Origin: Planctomycetaceae bacterium
Lineage (GTDB): Bacteria; Planctomycetota; Planctomycetia; Pirellulales; Lacipirellulaceae
NCBI GenBank assembly: GCA_002702655.1
Contig: PABB01000042.1
Coordinates: 186,001-250,000, forward strand
Reading direction: 5' to 3'
Length of the DNA stretch: 64,000 bases
Part shown: positions 26,197 to 36,072 of the stretch, piece after piece
Position numbering within the stretch: the first letter of the stretch is position 1
Layout of the letters: every line of letters starts with the position of its first letter
The notes under the pieces: generated by a model
Seen by the model: the letters and a program-made list of their open reading frames with translations, nothing else
Told to the model about the DNA's origin: nothing
The model's database searches: none
Position numbers and translations under genes: made by a program

Positions 26197-26789
26197 GGGG
26201 AACCTCCTCACGAAAAACAGAAATGAAACAGAAAAAAAACGACCAACGACGGGAATAAAAAATACGCCGTTGGGAATATCCGACAGTTGGGGGCTCCCAG
26301 TCTTTTGCAATCAGGGTTCCGTCGGGCGACGAACGCATGCTCTCGCGACAATCACGGCGCAGATCGCGACTGGTATCGCGATCGCGTTGGGAATGTCGCT
26401 CGGCTGATCCCTGCCAAGCCGGCGCTCCTGTGGTCGAAATCCACCATGGGATTCCACCTTGGGGCGTCGGTGAGCACCACTAGAGAAGAATGCCTCTGGT
26501 CCTCTTCCCGCGCAGCGCGGGCGTCCGTTATCGTTACAGTGTAAGGAGTTTTGGCGACTGCTGTCAATCGTTGGCGGGCTTGGGGGTACGTTTTGCGGGT
26601 GTTCGTGGGGCGCCGGCGCCGCCTGTCCAAAGGCTGCCGCTGGTCCTGGCGGAGGCCGTACAAGCCCGCGAGACGCCCGAAATCGCAGATTCGATCGGCC
26701 GATCGCCGCTGCGGGCGAGGCGTTTGGCCGCCCGCTAGTCGTGCAAAGCACTGTGCCCGAACGGTTTACGCAATTTTGTCCCCAGGCGA
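26197..26789. other. Gene-free stretch of 593 bases
   Basis: Between divergent DUF1559 (minus) and addB (plus) genes. Close to the DUF1559 start there is an A-rich region and, on the minus strand, an 8-bp hairpin (26244-26251 with 26265-26272, AT-rich loop). No ORF of good quality or known RNA was seen; promoters for both genes must lie here. Confidence 0.5.
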
Positions 26790-29700
26790 ATGGCTCGCGT
26801 GACACCCCAAGCCACCCTGCTGTTGGGTCCCAGCCGCGCTGGCAAGACGGGCCGACTGCTCAAGCGGTACGCGGAGCTTGTCGCTTCGGGGGGGCGCGGC
26901 TTGTGGCTGGCGCCGACCAGCGCGGCCGCCGTGGAGGTGCAGGACGCCCTGGCGGGCGCCGCCACAGCGGCCTGTTTGACGCCGGGGGTGGCCACCTTCG
27001 CCGGTTTTGCCCGGCAACTGCTGACCGACGCTCGGGTCGCAGCGCGGGCCCTGTCTCCGGCCGAGTCGCGTCGGCTGCTGGAGCAGGCCATCGCCGAAGT
27101 CCGTCGATCGGGTCGCCTGCGGCATTTCGCTCGCGCGGCCGAGACGGCGGGGTTCGTCGCCCAAGCCGCCGCCTTCATCGCCGACGCCAAACGCCGCGAC
27201 GCCTGGGCCGAGCAGTTGCAGAAGACCGCCGCCGGCCAACGCGAGCGGGAACTCGCCGCCATCTACGGCGAGTACCAGCGGCTGCTCGTCGCGGCGGCTG
27301 CTTTTGACGCCGAGGGCCTATTCTGGGCGGCTCGCGACGCCGTCAAGCAGGACAAGTCGCTGCTGACGGGAACCGAGTTGGTCGTGGTCGACGGCTTCCA
27401 TGACTTCACCGCCGCCCAATACGACATTCTGCAGCAGTTGGCCAAGAGCGCGGGGGCGATGGTCGTGGCCCTCACTGTGGATCGAGAGACGGCCGCGGGC
27501 GAGGCGGGCGCGCGGCCGGACCTGTTCGCGCGGTCGCTGGAAACGATGCGCGGGCTGCGACAGCGGATGAGTTGCCAAGTCGAATGGTGCGGCGCCGAGG
27601 ATCGGCGCGAGCCGCGGGAGGGCGAGGCTCCCGCCGAGCCTGAGGAGGCGAACCGCACTGGCTCGGCGGGAGCCTCGCCCTCCCGGGACGTCTTCGCAAA
27701 AATCCTCGCGGGGTTGTTTTCCGACCGGGCGGCTGGGGACGAGCCCGGCAATTTTCGGGACGTACGCGACGCGGGCTCCGTGCCGATGGAAGTCATTGCC
27801 GCCCCCTCGCAGCAGCGCGAGTTCGAGGAGGTCGCGCGGCGCGCGAAGCGGCTGCTGCACGCCGGCGTGCCGGCGGCGGAGATCGTCGTCGCGTTGCGGC
27901 GCACGGCTGACCATGCCACGCGACTGCGGCAGACGTTCGCTGACTTCGGCCTCCCGGCGTGGATCGATGCTCGGCCGCCGCTGGCGGCGACGCCGTTGGT
28001 GCGTTCGCTGTTCAATCTGCTTCGACTGCACGCCGACGACTGGCCCTATCGGCGGTTGCTCGCCGCGGCGACGGATCGGTCGCTGGCGTGGGGCGACGCC
28101 GCCCAGTTCGATGCGACGGGCCGCGCAGCGCTGGAACGGACGATTCGCGCCGCGCAGATCGCCAGCGGCGCGGAGCCGCTGCTGGCCCATGTGGCGGCGC
28201 TTGCCACGCGTCATGCGGAACTTGAGGAGGCCCGGTCCAGTGGCGCGGCGGACGCGCCGGCTCGCAACGAACCCATCCTGCAGGCGGCGGCGCTGGCCTT
28301 GCCGCAGTTGCAGTGGCTGCGCGAGCTGTTGCATGAGCTACCAACCAAGGCCACCCTGGCGGGTTGGGTGGACGCCGTTACGGAGTTGGCCGACGCGGCC
28401 GGGTTCCTGCTGGTCGCAGAGACCGACGGTGCGGGCGCTTGCCCCGCGCCGCGCCCCGCATGGCAAGCGTTGGTCGGCGCGCTGAGCGCTGCGGAGCGCG
28501 CCGACCGCTGGGCCGGCCACAGCGGCGACAAGCTGTCGCTGCATGAGCTGATTGCGCTGGCCGCGAACGTCGCCGCGCAGACCAGCGCCCCCGGCGGCGG
28601 CGATCCGACCGGCCGCGTGCGGATCGTCGGCGCCGAGCACGCCCGGCATCTCAGCCCGCAGCACCTGTTTGTCGCGGGGCTGAGCGAGCAGTCGTTTCCC
28701 GCTGCGGTGCGCGACGATCGCCGCCGCGAGGAGGACCGGCTTGAGCAGTGGCTGGGCGCCGAACTGGACGAGCCGACGCCCGCCGGTGTCGCCGACGCGC
28801 CCCGGGCCGCGGGCGAGATGTTGTTGTTCTATCAGTTGCTCGCGCGCCCCGGGCAATCGCTCACGCTCAGCTACCCGGCGCTCGACGCGAAGGCTCAGTC
28901 GCTGCCCCCTAGCCCGTATCTGGCCGAGCTGGAGCGGAACTTGCCTCGCGACTACCGACGGATCGAGATTCCGCTGGCGGCGACGGCGGGCGAGCGCGCG
29001 GCCCGCGACCATCCACCGGCGTCGCTCAGCGAATTGCGACGCGCGGCCGTGGCCGATGCGCTGGACGATGCGCCGGAGTTGCTGGCCGCGGTCGTCGCGG
29101 CGCCGGCGACGGCCGACACGGGCCGGTCGCTCGCCAACGGCGTCGAGTGCGTCGCGGCGCGCGGCGTGCGCGACGAGTTTGGCCCCTACGAGGGTTTGCT
29201 CGTCGGCGCGACGGCGCAAGCGGACTTCGCGCGGCGGTTTGGCGGCGACCATCTGTGGAGCCCCAGCCAGTTGGAATCGTACGCGCTGTGCCCGTTCAAG
29301 TTTTTCGCCGAGGGGCCGTTGCGACTGGAGCCGGCGCCCGATTTGGTGTTGCAGAGCGACTTCGGCCGTCGCGGGGTCATGTTGCACGAAACGCTGGCCG
29401 CGCTGCATCGGAAGCGCGCCGCGGCGGCCGACCCTCACGAGCCGGTCGCGGAGACGGCCGAGGAGCTGGCCGCGCTGCGCGACGCCTTGGTCGACGAATA
29501 TCGGCAGTCGCTGATCGACGTGTCGGCCCGCGCGCCGCGCACCGGGCTCGACGCGGCGCTGTGGGAAATCGAGCGGCGGCAAATCGATTCGTGGGCGGAG
29601 CAGTTGGCCGATCAGGAACTGGCTTATCGCGGCTGCTTTACCGATTGGGAGTCGCCGCCCCGGCCGCGGTACTTCGAGGCCCGCTTCGGCCCGGGGAGCC

Positions 29701-30296
29701 GGCAGAGCGAATCGGCCGCCGATGCCGACCTGACGACCGACGAACCCTACCGGCTGCAGTTGCCGGAGGAGACGCTGCGGCTGACCGGGCAGATTGATCG
29801 CATCGACGTGGGCCGCAAGGACGGCCGCACGGCGTTCAATGTCATCGACTACAAAACGAGCGCGCGAGCGGCCGTGAAGCCGGAGCAACTGGCCGACGGC
29901 CGGCAGTTACAGCTGCCGCTGTATGCCATGGCGGCGCAAGAACTGTTGCTGGCCGCGCAGGACGCGGTGGCGTGGTCGGCCGGCTACTGGAGCGTGCAAG
30001 GCAACGGCCTGGGCAAGCCGGGCCGCAAGGGCGGGCCGCTGCAAATCGCCAGCGACGGCGGCGACGGGTCGAGCCAAGACAGCGCCTGGGCGGCGACGCG
30101 CGCGCAATTGGTCGAGCGGGTGGCCGAGATTGTCGCGGGGATCCGCCGGGCGGAGTTCCCCGTGTTCAGCGCCGACGAGCACTGCACCAGTTACTGTTCT
30201 TTGCGCACCGTGTGCCGCATCGCGCACGTGCGGAGTTTGCAGAAGACCTGGCACGGCGTCAGTGCGCCCGAGGAGAGTGACGATGACCCGCCGTAA
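26790..30296 (+). CDS. addB: AddB-like helicase-nuclease subunit
   Basis: A 1168-residue protein of the AddAB double-strand break repair complex, which works in place of RecBCD. N-terminal Walker A-like GPSRAGKT (13-20). A helicase-like middle includes LVVVDGFHDFTAAQYDIL and VRIVGAEHARHLSPQHLFVAGL. The C-terminal PD-(D/E)XK nuclease has FNVIDYKTSA. The iron-sulfur staple is complete: a Cys in SYALCPFKFF and three in HCTSYCSLRTVC near the end. Residues 276-299 are an insert encoded by a palindromic repeat element (GEAPAEP and GSAGASPSR), so it is not part of the fold. addA follows 113 bases downstream. Confidence 0.93.
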   Translation: MARVTPQATLLLGPSRAGKTGRLLKRYAELVASGGRGLWLAPTSAAAVEVQDALAGAATAACLTPGVATFAGFARQLLTDARVAARALSPAESRRLLEQAIAEVRRSGRLRHFARAAETAGFVAQAAAFIADAKRRDAWAEQLQKTAAGQRERELAAIYGEYQRLLVAAAAFDAEGLFWAARDAVKQDKSLLTGTELVVVDGFHDFTAAQYDILQQLAKSAGAMVVALTVDRETAAGEAGARPDLFARSLETMRGLRQRMSCQVEWCGAEDRREPREGEAPAEPEEANRTGSAGASPSRDVFAKILAGLFSDRAAGDEPGNFRDVRDAGSVPMEVIAAPSQQREFEEVARRAKRLLHAGVPAAEIVVALRRTADHATRLRQTFADFGLPAWIDARPPLAATPLVRSLFNLLRLHADDWPYRRLLAAATDRSLAWGDAAQFDATGRAALERTIRAAQIASGAEPLLAHVAALATRHAELEEARSSGAADAPARNEPILQAAALALPQLQWLRELLHELPTKATLAGWVDAVTELADAAGFLLVAETDGAGACPAPRPAWQALVGALSAAERADRWAGHSGDKLSLHELIALAANVAAQTSAPGGGDPTGRVRIVGAEHARHLSPQHLFVAGLSEQSFPAAVRDDRRREEDRLEQWLGAELDEPTPAGVADAPRAAGEMLLFYQLLARPGQSLTLSYPALDAKAQSLPPSPYLAELERNLPRDYRRIEIPLAATAGERAARDHPPASLSELRRAAVADALDDAPELLAAVVAAPATADTGRSLANGVECVAARGVRDEFGPYEGLLVGATAQADFARRFGGDHLWSPSQLESYALCPFKFFAEGPLRLEPAPDLVLQSDFGRRGVMLHETLAALHRKRAAAADPHEPVAETAEELAALRDALVDEYRQSLIDVSARAPRTGLDAALWEIERRQIDSWAEQLADQELAYRGCFTDWESPPRPRYFEARFGPGSRQSESAADADLTTDEPYRLQLPEETLRLTGQIDRIDVGRKDGRTAFNVIDYKTSARAAVKPEQLADGRQLQLPLYAMAAQELLLAAQDAVAWSAGYWSVQGNGLGKPGRKGGPLQIASDGGDGSSQDSAWAATRAQLVERVAEIVAGIRRAEFPVFSADEHCTSYCSLRTVCRIAHVRSLQKTWHGVSAPEESDDDPP
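27615..27685. repeat. Palindromic element inserted in frame in addB
   Basis: A 26-bp perfect inverted repeat: arms at 27615-27640 and 27660-27685, with a 19-base loop. Left arm begins CGGGAGGGCGAGGCTCCC. It keeps the reading frame and adds about 24 residues (GEAPAEP ... GSAGASPSR). The same peptide words are familiar from translated repeats in other planctomycete proteins. Confidence 0.9.
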
Positions 30297-30368
30297 GCGA
30301 CTCACGATGCCGCTGCGGGCGCGCCGACACGGCTAGAAGTGACGCGCGGCTCGCCACGGACAAGTCAA

Positions 30369-30402
30369 CATTCCCCCTTCCCCATTCCGCCTTCCCCCTT
30401 CC
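30369..30402 (+). repeat. Pyrimidine-rich pre-start motif, copy 2 (addA)
   Basis: Reads CATTCCCCCTTCCCC, then CATTCCGCCTTCCCCCTT, ending 8 bases before the addA ATG. The block is all C and T apart from few A and G. Shares CATTCCGCCTTCCCC with the motif before tyrS. Confidence 0.75.
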
Positions 30403-30409
30403 GTCTCGC

Positions 30410-33400
30410 ATGCCCGCGCTCACTCCCCAACAAGCGGCCGCCCTGGCGGCGCATGACCGCAGCGTTTCGCTGGCGGCGGGGGCCGGGTGCGGAAAAACGT
30501 TTGTGCTGACCGAGCGGTTTCTCGCTTACCTCGACCCCACGGTCCTGGAGCCAACGGCCGAGTTGGAGGAGCTGGTCGCGATCACGTTCACCGAAGCGGC
30601 GGCCCGGGAAATGCGCGAGCGGATTCGCGAGAAATGCCGCGAGCGGATGACGGACGCCCCCGAGACAACTCGCCCCGCGTGGCGGCGGCTGATTCGGCAG
30701 CTCGACGGGGCGCGGATCTCCACGATTCACGGTTTTTGCACGCGGCTGTTGCGGCGGCATGCGGTCGAGGCGGGCGTCGATCCGCAGTTCGAGGTGCTCG
30801 ACGCCGCGGCTGGCGAACTGCTGCTGGCCGAGGCGGTCGACGACACGCTGCGCGAGCTGCTGGAAGCGCGGCATGAAGCGGTGCTTGACCTGGCGGCGCG
30901 GCGGGGGCTGAACTGGGTCCGCGGCGAGCTGGCCCGCGTCGCCTCGCAGACGACCCGCGCGCAACTGACGCATTGGCAATCCGCGACGGTGGAGGATTTG
31001 ACCGAGCTGTGGCAGCAGGCGTACCAGCGCGAGGCGCCCAAGCTGCTGCTGGCGGAGTTGCGCGACAGCGATCCGCTGACCGCGCTGGCCGCACAGGTCG
31101 ACCTCAGCGCCGCGGCGACGCCGAAGCTGGCCGACCATTTCGTGGCGCTGGCCGCGGCGCTGGATGCCATTCGCAGCGGCGAGGGCGACCCGGTCGCGTT
31201 GGCCGACGATTTGGACGGTTTGGCCCGCGTGCGCGGCGGCCCCAGCGGAAGTTTGTCGAAGAAGGATTGGCATGATCCGCAGGCTTACGACGAGTTCAAA
31301 ACAGCAGCCGAGGAGGTGCGCAAGCTGCTTGGCAAGCTCAAAAAGCTGGACGTCCCGACGGAACAATCCCGCGCGGCCGCCCAGATGGGCGTGGAACTGG
31401 TCGCGCTGGCCGCGACGATTCGCGACCGCATCGACGCGGTCAAAGCGCAACGCAACCAGCTCGACTTCGACGATTTGCTGGAGCGGACCCACCGTCTGCT
31501 GACCGACCCCGCGCACGATTCGCTGCGGCGCGAGCTGGCGGCCGAGACGCGGTTGTTGATGGTCGACGAATTCCAGGACACCGACCCGTTGCAGGTCGAG
31601 ATCGTCCAAACGCTGTGCGGCGACGGGTGGCGCGACGCCGGGCTGTTTGTGGTGGGCGACGACAAGCAGTCGATCTACCGGTTCCGCGGCGCCGAGCCCG
31701 ACGTCTCGCACGCGCTGCGGCAGTCGTTGCCGGCCGCGGGGCAGTTGTCGCTGACGACCAACTTTCGCAGCCAGCCGGCGGTGATCGATTTCGTGAACGC
31801 CACGTTCCGCAGCGAGTTTCGCGATTACGAGCCGCTGGTCGCGCATCGCCCGCAACAGACGCCTTGCCCGGCGATCGAGTTCATGTGGCCGCCGACGGAG
31901 GACCCCGACGACGGCCTGGCTGCGGCCAACGCCGCCAGCGGGCGCGCCACGGGCGGCCGACGCGAGGCCCGGCAGCGCGAGGCCCGCTGGATCGCCCGCC
32001 GCATCGCGCAGCTGATCGACTCCGGCGAGCCGCTGATTCCCGACCACGACGCCAGCGAGGATGCCGGCGATGCGTTACGGCCCGTGCGCCCCGGCGACGT
32101 GGCCATTCTGCTGCGGGCGCTCAGCGACGTGTCGCTGTACGAGGAAGCGCTGCGGCAGCAGGGCATCGACTACTACCTGGCGGGCGGCCATGCGTTCTAC
32201 GCGCAGCAGGAAATCTTCGACGTGGTCAACCTGCTGCGGGCGGTCGCCAGTTTGATCGACGAAATCGCGCTGGCCGGGGCGCTGCGCAGCCCGCTGTTCG
32301 CGCTGCAGGATGAAACGCTGTTCTGGTTGGTCAAAGCGCACGGGTCGCTGAATGCCGCGCTGGCCGCCGCGCCGCCGTCGCAACTCGAAGCGCGTGAGGC
32401 GGCCAAGGTGCAGCGCGCCGCAGCGACGCTGGCCCACTTGCGACAGCGGAAGGATCAATTGCTGGTGGCCGAGTTGCTCGACGAGGCGCTGGCCCGCACG
32501 GGATACGACGCCGTGCTGCAGGCCGAGTTTCTCGGCGCTCGGAAGTTGGCCAATCTGGAGAAACTCCGCGAGCAGGCGCGCACGCTCGACCGCACGGCGC
32601 CGGGCGACCTGCCGGGGTTCGTCACGCAACTGTCGGAGTTCGTCGCCCGCGCGCCCAAGGAAGCCCCCGCGGCCACGCAAACGACCGGCGATGTCGTGCA
32701 GATCATGACGATCCACAACGCCAAGGGCCTGGAGTTTCCCGTGGTGGTGCTGCCGGATGTCGACCGGCAGTCGCGGCCCGCCGATGCGCACGCGGTGGTG
32801 CATCGCGAACTGGGGCCGTTGGCGCCGGGCGAGAATCGGCAGCACGGCCTGGGGTGGCAACTCTACCGGGCGCTGGAGAATCAGCAGGAGCGGCAAGAAC
32901 GCCTGCGGCTGTTCTATGTGGCCTGCACCCGCGCGGCCGACATGCTGATCGTCAGCGGCAGTCGCAAGGACCCGGCCAAGCCGCAGAGCGAGGCGATGAA
33001 GCTGCTCGCGCGGCGGTACGACGTGGAGACGGGCGACTACGCCGGCGAGCAACTGCCGCCGGGGATCGGCGTGCCGAGTGTTCGGGTGATCGACGCGGAG
33101 CCCGCCCCGCCGCGAATCCCCGAGGGACCCGGCCGCAGCGGCGACTTGCAGCAGACGCTTGCCAAGTGCGAGAAGCTCGCCGCCCGTAAGTCGACCGCGA
33201 CGAAGTTGCCGCCGCTGGCGCTGCCGATGGCAGTCGATCGCTCGGCGCGGCGGCGATTCTCGTTCAGCCAGCTCACCGGCGAGTTGGAGGCGCTGGCCGC
33301 CGCCGATCTTGCGTCTGACGGCTCCGACAGCGGGTTCGAAGAGCAACTCCCCGTTGGGAGCGATTTGCGCGCAGGCGATTCAAGCGGGTCTGAGGGTGCG

Positions 33401-33973
33401 CTCGACCCGCGCCATTTTGGCTCGCTGGTGCACGACGTGCTCGAGCGGGTTAATTTCGCCGATACGAATGACGCGGCGCGGTGGTGCGAATTTCTCGCCC
33501 CCATGTATTTTCCCCGCGGCGCTGCGGAGGCGGCCGCCACGGCGCTCGATCAGGTGACGCGACTGCTGGCCAGCGAGCGCGGCGCGGCGCTGGCCGGGGC
33601 GGCGGAGGTGCGCCGGGAAGTCGAGTTTCTGCTGCCCTGGCCGCCCGGCGGCGATCGCCAGCCCGCCGGCGGACGCTATCTGCATGGCTACATCGATTGC
33701 CTGTACCGCGATGCGGCCGGCGCGTGGCATTTGCTAGACTACAAAACGAATCGCACCACGGCGGCCCGAATTCCGCAGACCGCGGCGAACTACGAACTGC
33801 AGTTGTTTGTCTACCAACTGGCCTGCGAGCAGGCGCTGCGGGCGCCGCTGGCCGAGGCGACGCTGCTATTGCTGGACCCCGGCGGCGAGCATTCGTTTGC
33901 GTGGGACGAAGCACAGGCGGCTTCGGCGATCGCCCGCATCACCGCGGCGATGGATCGCATTGTTCAACAGTAA
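30410..33973 (+). CDS. addA: AddA-like helicase-nuclease (UvrD family)
   Basis: A 1187-residue partner of AddB. Superfamily 1 helicase motifs are in order: Walker A AGAGCGKTFVLTERF (about 24-38), ITFTEAAAREMRERI (Ia), DFDDLLERTHRLL, Walker B VDEFQDTDPLQ, VGDDKQSIYRFRGAEPDV (III), TTNFRSQPAVI (IV), MTIHNAKGLEFPVVVLPD (V) and RLFYVACTRAADML (VI). The C-terminal RecB-like nuclease has HDVLERVNF and HLLDYKTNRT, so it is catalytically complete. It tracks 3'-5' along DNA at breaks and, with AddB, makes ends for RecA. The cca gene starts 6 bases after its stop. There is no clear ribosome site; a pyrimidine-rich motif precedes the ATG. Confidence 0.95.
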   Translation: MPALTPQQAAALAAHDRSVSLAAGAGCGKTFVLTERFLAYLDPTVLEPTAELEELVAITFTEAAAREMRERIREKCRERMTDAPETTRPAWRRLIRQLDGARISTIHGFCTRLLRRHAVEAGVDPQFEVLDAAAGELLLAEAVDDTLRELLEARHEAVLDLAARRGLNWVRGELARVASQTTRAQLTHWQSATVEDLTELWQQAYQREAPKLLLAELRDSDPLTALAAQVDLSAAATPKLADHFVALAAALDAIRSGEGDPVALADDLDGLARVRGGPSGSLSKKDWHDPQAYDEFKTAAEEVRKLLGKLKKLDVPTEQSRAAAQMGVELVALAATIRDRIDAVKAQRNQLDFDDLLERTHRLLTDPAHDSLRRELAAETRLLMVDEFQDTDPLQVEIVQTLCGDGWRDAGLFVVGDDKQSIYRFRGAEPDVSHALRQSLPAAGQLSLTTNFRSQPAVIDFVNATFRSEFRDYEPLVAHRPQQTPCPAIEFMWPPTEDPDDGLAAANAASGRATGGRREARQREARWIARRIAQLIDSGEPLIPDHDASEDAGDALRPVRPGDVAILLRALSDVSLYEEALRQQGIDYYLAGGHAFYAQQEIFDVVNLLRAVASLIDEIALAGALRSPLFALQDETLFWLVKAHGSLNAALAAAPPSQLEAREAAKVQRAAATLAHLRQRKDQLLVAELLDEALARTGYDAVLQAEFLGARKLANLEKLREQARTLDRTAPGDLPGFVTQLSEFVARAPKEAPAATQTTGDVVQIMTIHNAKGLEFPVVVLPDVDRQSRPADAHAVVHRELGPLAPGENRQHGLGWQLYRALENQQERQERLRLFYVACTRAADMLIVSGSRKDPAKPQSEAMKLLARRYDVETGDYAGEQLPPGIGVPSVRVIDAEPAPPRIPEGPGRSGDLQQTLAKCEKLAARKSTATKLPPLALPMAVDRSARRRFSFSQLTGELEALAAADLASDGSDSGFEEQLPVGSDLRAGDSSGSEGALDPRHFGSLVHDVLERVNFADTNDAARWCEFLAPMYFPRGAAEAAATALDQVTRLLASERGAALAGAAEVRREVEFLLPWPPGGDRQPAGGRYLHGYIDCLYRDAAGAWHLLDYKTNRTTAARIPQTAANYELQLFVYQLACEQALRAPLAEATLLLLDPGGEHSFAWDEAQAASAIARITAAMDRIVQQ

Positions 33974-33979
33974 GAAACC

Positions 33980-35221
33980 ATGCCCGCCGTCACGCCGCGT
34001 GAATTCGCCCTGCAGGTCGTCGCCCAGTTGCGCGACGCCGGGCACGTTGCGCTGTGGGCGGGCGGTTGCGTGCGCGATCAGTTGCTGGCCCGTGAACCCA
34101 AAGACTACGACGTGGCCACCAGCGCCCGGCCCGAGCAGGTGCGCGAGGTGTTCGGCAAACGTCGTACGCTGGCGATCGGGGCGTCGTTCGGGGTGATCGG
34201 CGTGCTGGGCCCCCGCGGCCAGGCGCCGTTGGAGGTCGCCACGTTTCGCACCGACGGCGACTATCGGGACGGCCGCCGGCCCGAGTCGGTCGCCTTCACC
34301 GACGCCGAGCACGACGCGCAGCGGCGGGACTTTACCATCAACGGGTTGTTCTACGACCCCGTCGACGAGCGCGTCGTCGATTACGTGAACGGCCAAGACG
34401 ATCTGGCCGCGCGGATCGTGCGGGCCATCGGCGACCCGCGGCGGCGGTTTACGGAAGACAAGCTGCGGCTGCTGCGGGCCGTGCGATTCGCGGCCGAGTT
34501 TGAGTTTGCGATCGAGCCGCGCACGTTGGCGGCGATTCGCGAAATGGCGCCGCAGATCAACGTGGTCAGCGGCGAACGGATCGGCGCCGAGCTGCGGAAG
34601 ATTCTCGCCGGTCCGCGGCGCGCGCTGGGCGTGCAGTTGCTGCGCGAGACGGAATTGCTCGAGCCGTTGTGGCCGGAGTTGGCGCCCGCGCTGGCCGATG
34701 ATGCGGCGCGCGCCGCGGTGCTGGATCGACTGGCAGCGCTGCGGTTGCCGTCGGCGCCCGCCGCCGCGGCGCTGGCGAGCCTGGGCGTCGTCGACGGAGG
34801 CGCCATGCGGGCTATTTCCCGGCGTTGGAAGTGGACGAACAAGGAGGGGCAACTCGCCGCGTGGCTGGCGGATCAGCTGCGGCGGTTGCGCGACGACCCC
34901 GCCCTGCCCTGGCCCGCGCTGCAGCGATTGCTGATCGACGAGCGGGCGGGCGAACTGCAGATAGCCGTCATTGCCATGCTCGGCGAACAGCACCCGCTGG
35001 TTGAGCGAATTGCCGAGGCGCTGGCCCTGCCGGCCGAGCAGCTCAATCCGCCGCCATTGCTCACGGGGCACGATATCCGCAATGCGGGATTGCGCCCCGG
35101 ACACCGGTTTGCCGCGCTGCTGGAGCACCTGCGCGACGAACAATTGCTGGGGCGGGTGACGACGCCGGACGAAGCGCTGGCGGCGGCTCGGGCGTGGATC
35201 GAGCGGCACGCGAGTCGCTGA
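33980..35221 (+). CDS. cca: CCA tRNA nucleotidyltransferase / poly(A) polymerase family protein
   Basis: A 413-residue class II nucleotidyltransferase. Seen: GGCVRDQLLAREPKDYDVATSA with the DxD metal site, EVATFRTDGDYRDGRRPESV, RRDFTINGLFYDP, VRAIGDPRRRFTEDKLRLLRAVRFAAEFEF and RIGAELRKIL (tRNA-binding helices). The enzyme adds or repairs the 3' CCA of tRNA. Poly(A) polymerase I shares the fold, but length and the close arrangement favour CCA addition. Its gene starts 6 bases after addA, so it is in the addBA operon. Confidence 0.93.
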   Translation: MPAVTPREFALQVVAQLRDAGHVALWAGGCVRDQLLAREPKDYDVATSARPEQVREVFGKRRTLAIGASFGVIGVLGPRGQAPLEVATFRTDGDYRDGRRPESVAFTDAEHDAQRRDFTINGLFYDPVDERVVDYVNGQDDLAARIVRAIGDPRRRFTEDKLRLLRAVRFAAEFEFAIEPRTLAAIREMAPQINVVSGERIGAELRKILAGPRRALGVQLLRETELLEPLWPELAPALADDAARAAVLDRLAALRLPSAPAAAALASLGVVDGGAMRAISRRWKWTNKEGQLAAWLADQLRRLRDDPALPWPALQRLLIDERAGELQIAVIAMLGEQHPLVERIAEALALPAEQLNPPPLLTGHDIRNAGLRPGHRFAALLEHLRDEQLLGRVTTPDEALAAARAWIERHASR

Positions 35222-35350
35222 TTGCCGTCTCTCTTCGCACGCTCCCACAGTTACGCACCTGGACGCTACGCGGTTGCGTGTTTACGATCGGCGGTCACGG
35301 CAGCGCGCGGGCCGGCCGTCGCGCTGCACCACTTTCCTGGGAGATTCTCC

Positions 35351-35833
35351 GTGAATACCACGCACGACGCTGCGGCGCTCATCCTGGCCCAGATGACGGC
35401 CAACGACATTATCAACATCGTGAGCCGCGCGCTGCACATTTTGGGCGCGATCATGCTGGGCGGCGGTCTGTTCTACATGAAGGCCGTGCTGGCCCCCAAG
35501 GGCGCCGACGCGTGCTTTGCCGGCCGCCGCGAAATTTGGGCCAAGTGGGTCGGCGTCGCCACGTTTCTGTTGCTGGCCACCGGCGTGTACAACTTTCTGG
35601 TTATCAACAACGGCGTGAAGGCCGACGGCGGCAAGCTGCCCAGCACGTACCACGCGCTGTTTGGCGTAAAGGTGCTGGTTGGCCTGGGGGTGATGTTCCT
35701 GGGGGCCGTTCTCGCCGGCAAGACGGCCGCTGCTGAGAAGTTCCGCGCCAATCTGGGGCGGTGGCTGAACCTGGCTTGGGCCGGCGTGGTGGCCATCGTG
35801 GTGATCGCCGCCGTGCTGCGGACATTGCACTAG
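35351..35833 (+). CDS. Four-helix membrane protein, CopD/DUF2269-like
   Basis: A 160-residue protein. The GTG at 35351 has GGGAGA nine bases upstream and follows the cca gene by 129 bases; an ATG at 35393 is an alternative. Four membrane spans are seen: about 20-42 (VSRALHILGAIMLGGGLFYM), 66-86 (VGVATFLLLATGVYNFLVI), 101-122 (FGVKVLVGLGVMFLGAVL) and 137-158. His residues in RALHILG and TYHALFG sit in the membrane, as in CopD-like or heme-binding families. Function uncertain. Confidence 0.8.
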   Translation: MNTTHDAAALILAQMTANDIINIVSRALHILGAIMLGGGLFYMKAVLAPKGADACFAGRREIWAKWVGVATFLLLATGVYNFLVINNGVKADGGKLPSTYHALFGVKVLVGLGVMFLGAVLAGKTAAAEKFRANLGRWLNLAWAGVVAIVVIAAVLRTLH

Positions 35834-35892
35834 CCTGCCGACCCGCCCTCTGCTGTTCTTTTCTTTCGCGCCCGCATTGTTTGAAGGCTCCC

Positions 35893-36063
35893 ATGGACAA
35901 GAAAGCCAAGAAACGCGTCGAAGTGCTCCGCAAGAAACTCAGTTCGCTGCAGCAGCAGCTGGCCGGGGCCAAGCAGCAGCCGGACGACCCGGACGAACCG
36001 GCGCGGATCCAAAAGGAAATCGACGCGGCCCATGCGGAGATGGAGCAGTTGAAAAAGGGCTGA
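35893..36063 (+). CDS. Small charged coiled-coil protein
   Basis: A 56-residue protein (MDKKAKKRVEVLRKKLSSLQ at the start, ending AEMEQLKKG). Two heptad-rich helices are joined by a Pro/Asp-rich turn (QQPDDPDEPARI). The pattern resembles small conserved planctomycete proteins with no known role. The ATG at 35893 is the first codon that gives this compact protein; there is no clear ribosome site. Confidence 0.72.
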   Translation: MDKKAKKRVEVLRKKLSSLQQQLAGAKQQPDDPDEPARIQKEIDAAHAEMEQLKKG

Positions 36064-36072
36064 TGGCGCCGC

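Noticed and set aside
26311-26805. Minus-strand frame of 164 codons in the gap before addB
   Set aside because: Pro/Arg-rich, no ribosome site, no motif, and it overlaps the addB start.
27616-27684. CRISPR-like or mobile gene insertion in addB
   Set aside because: There is one palindrome with a 19-base loop and no spacer array or transposase; it fits a REP-type element.
33980-35221. Poly(A) polymerase I
   Set aside because: Shares the fold, but the basic C-terminal extension of PcnB is missing and length fits CCA-adding enzymes.
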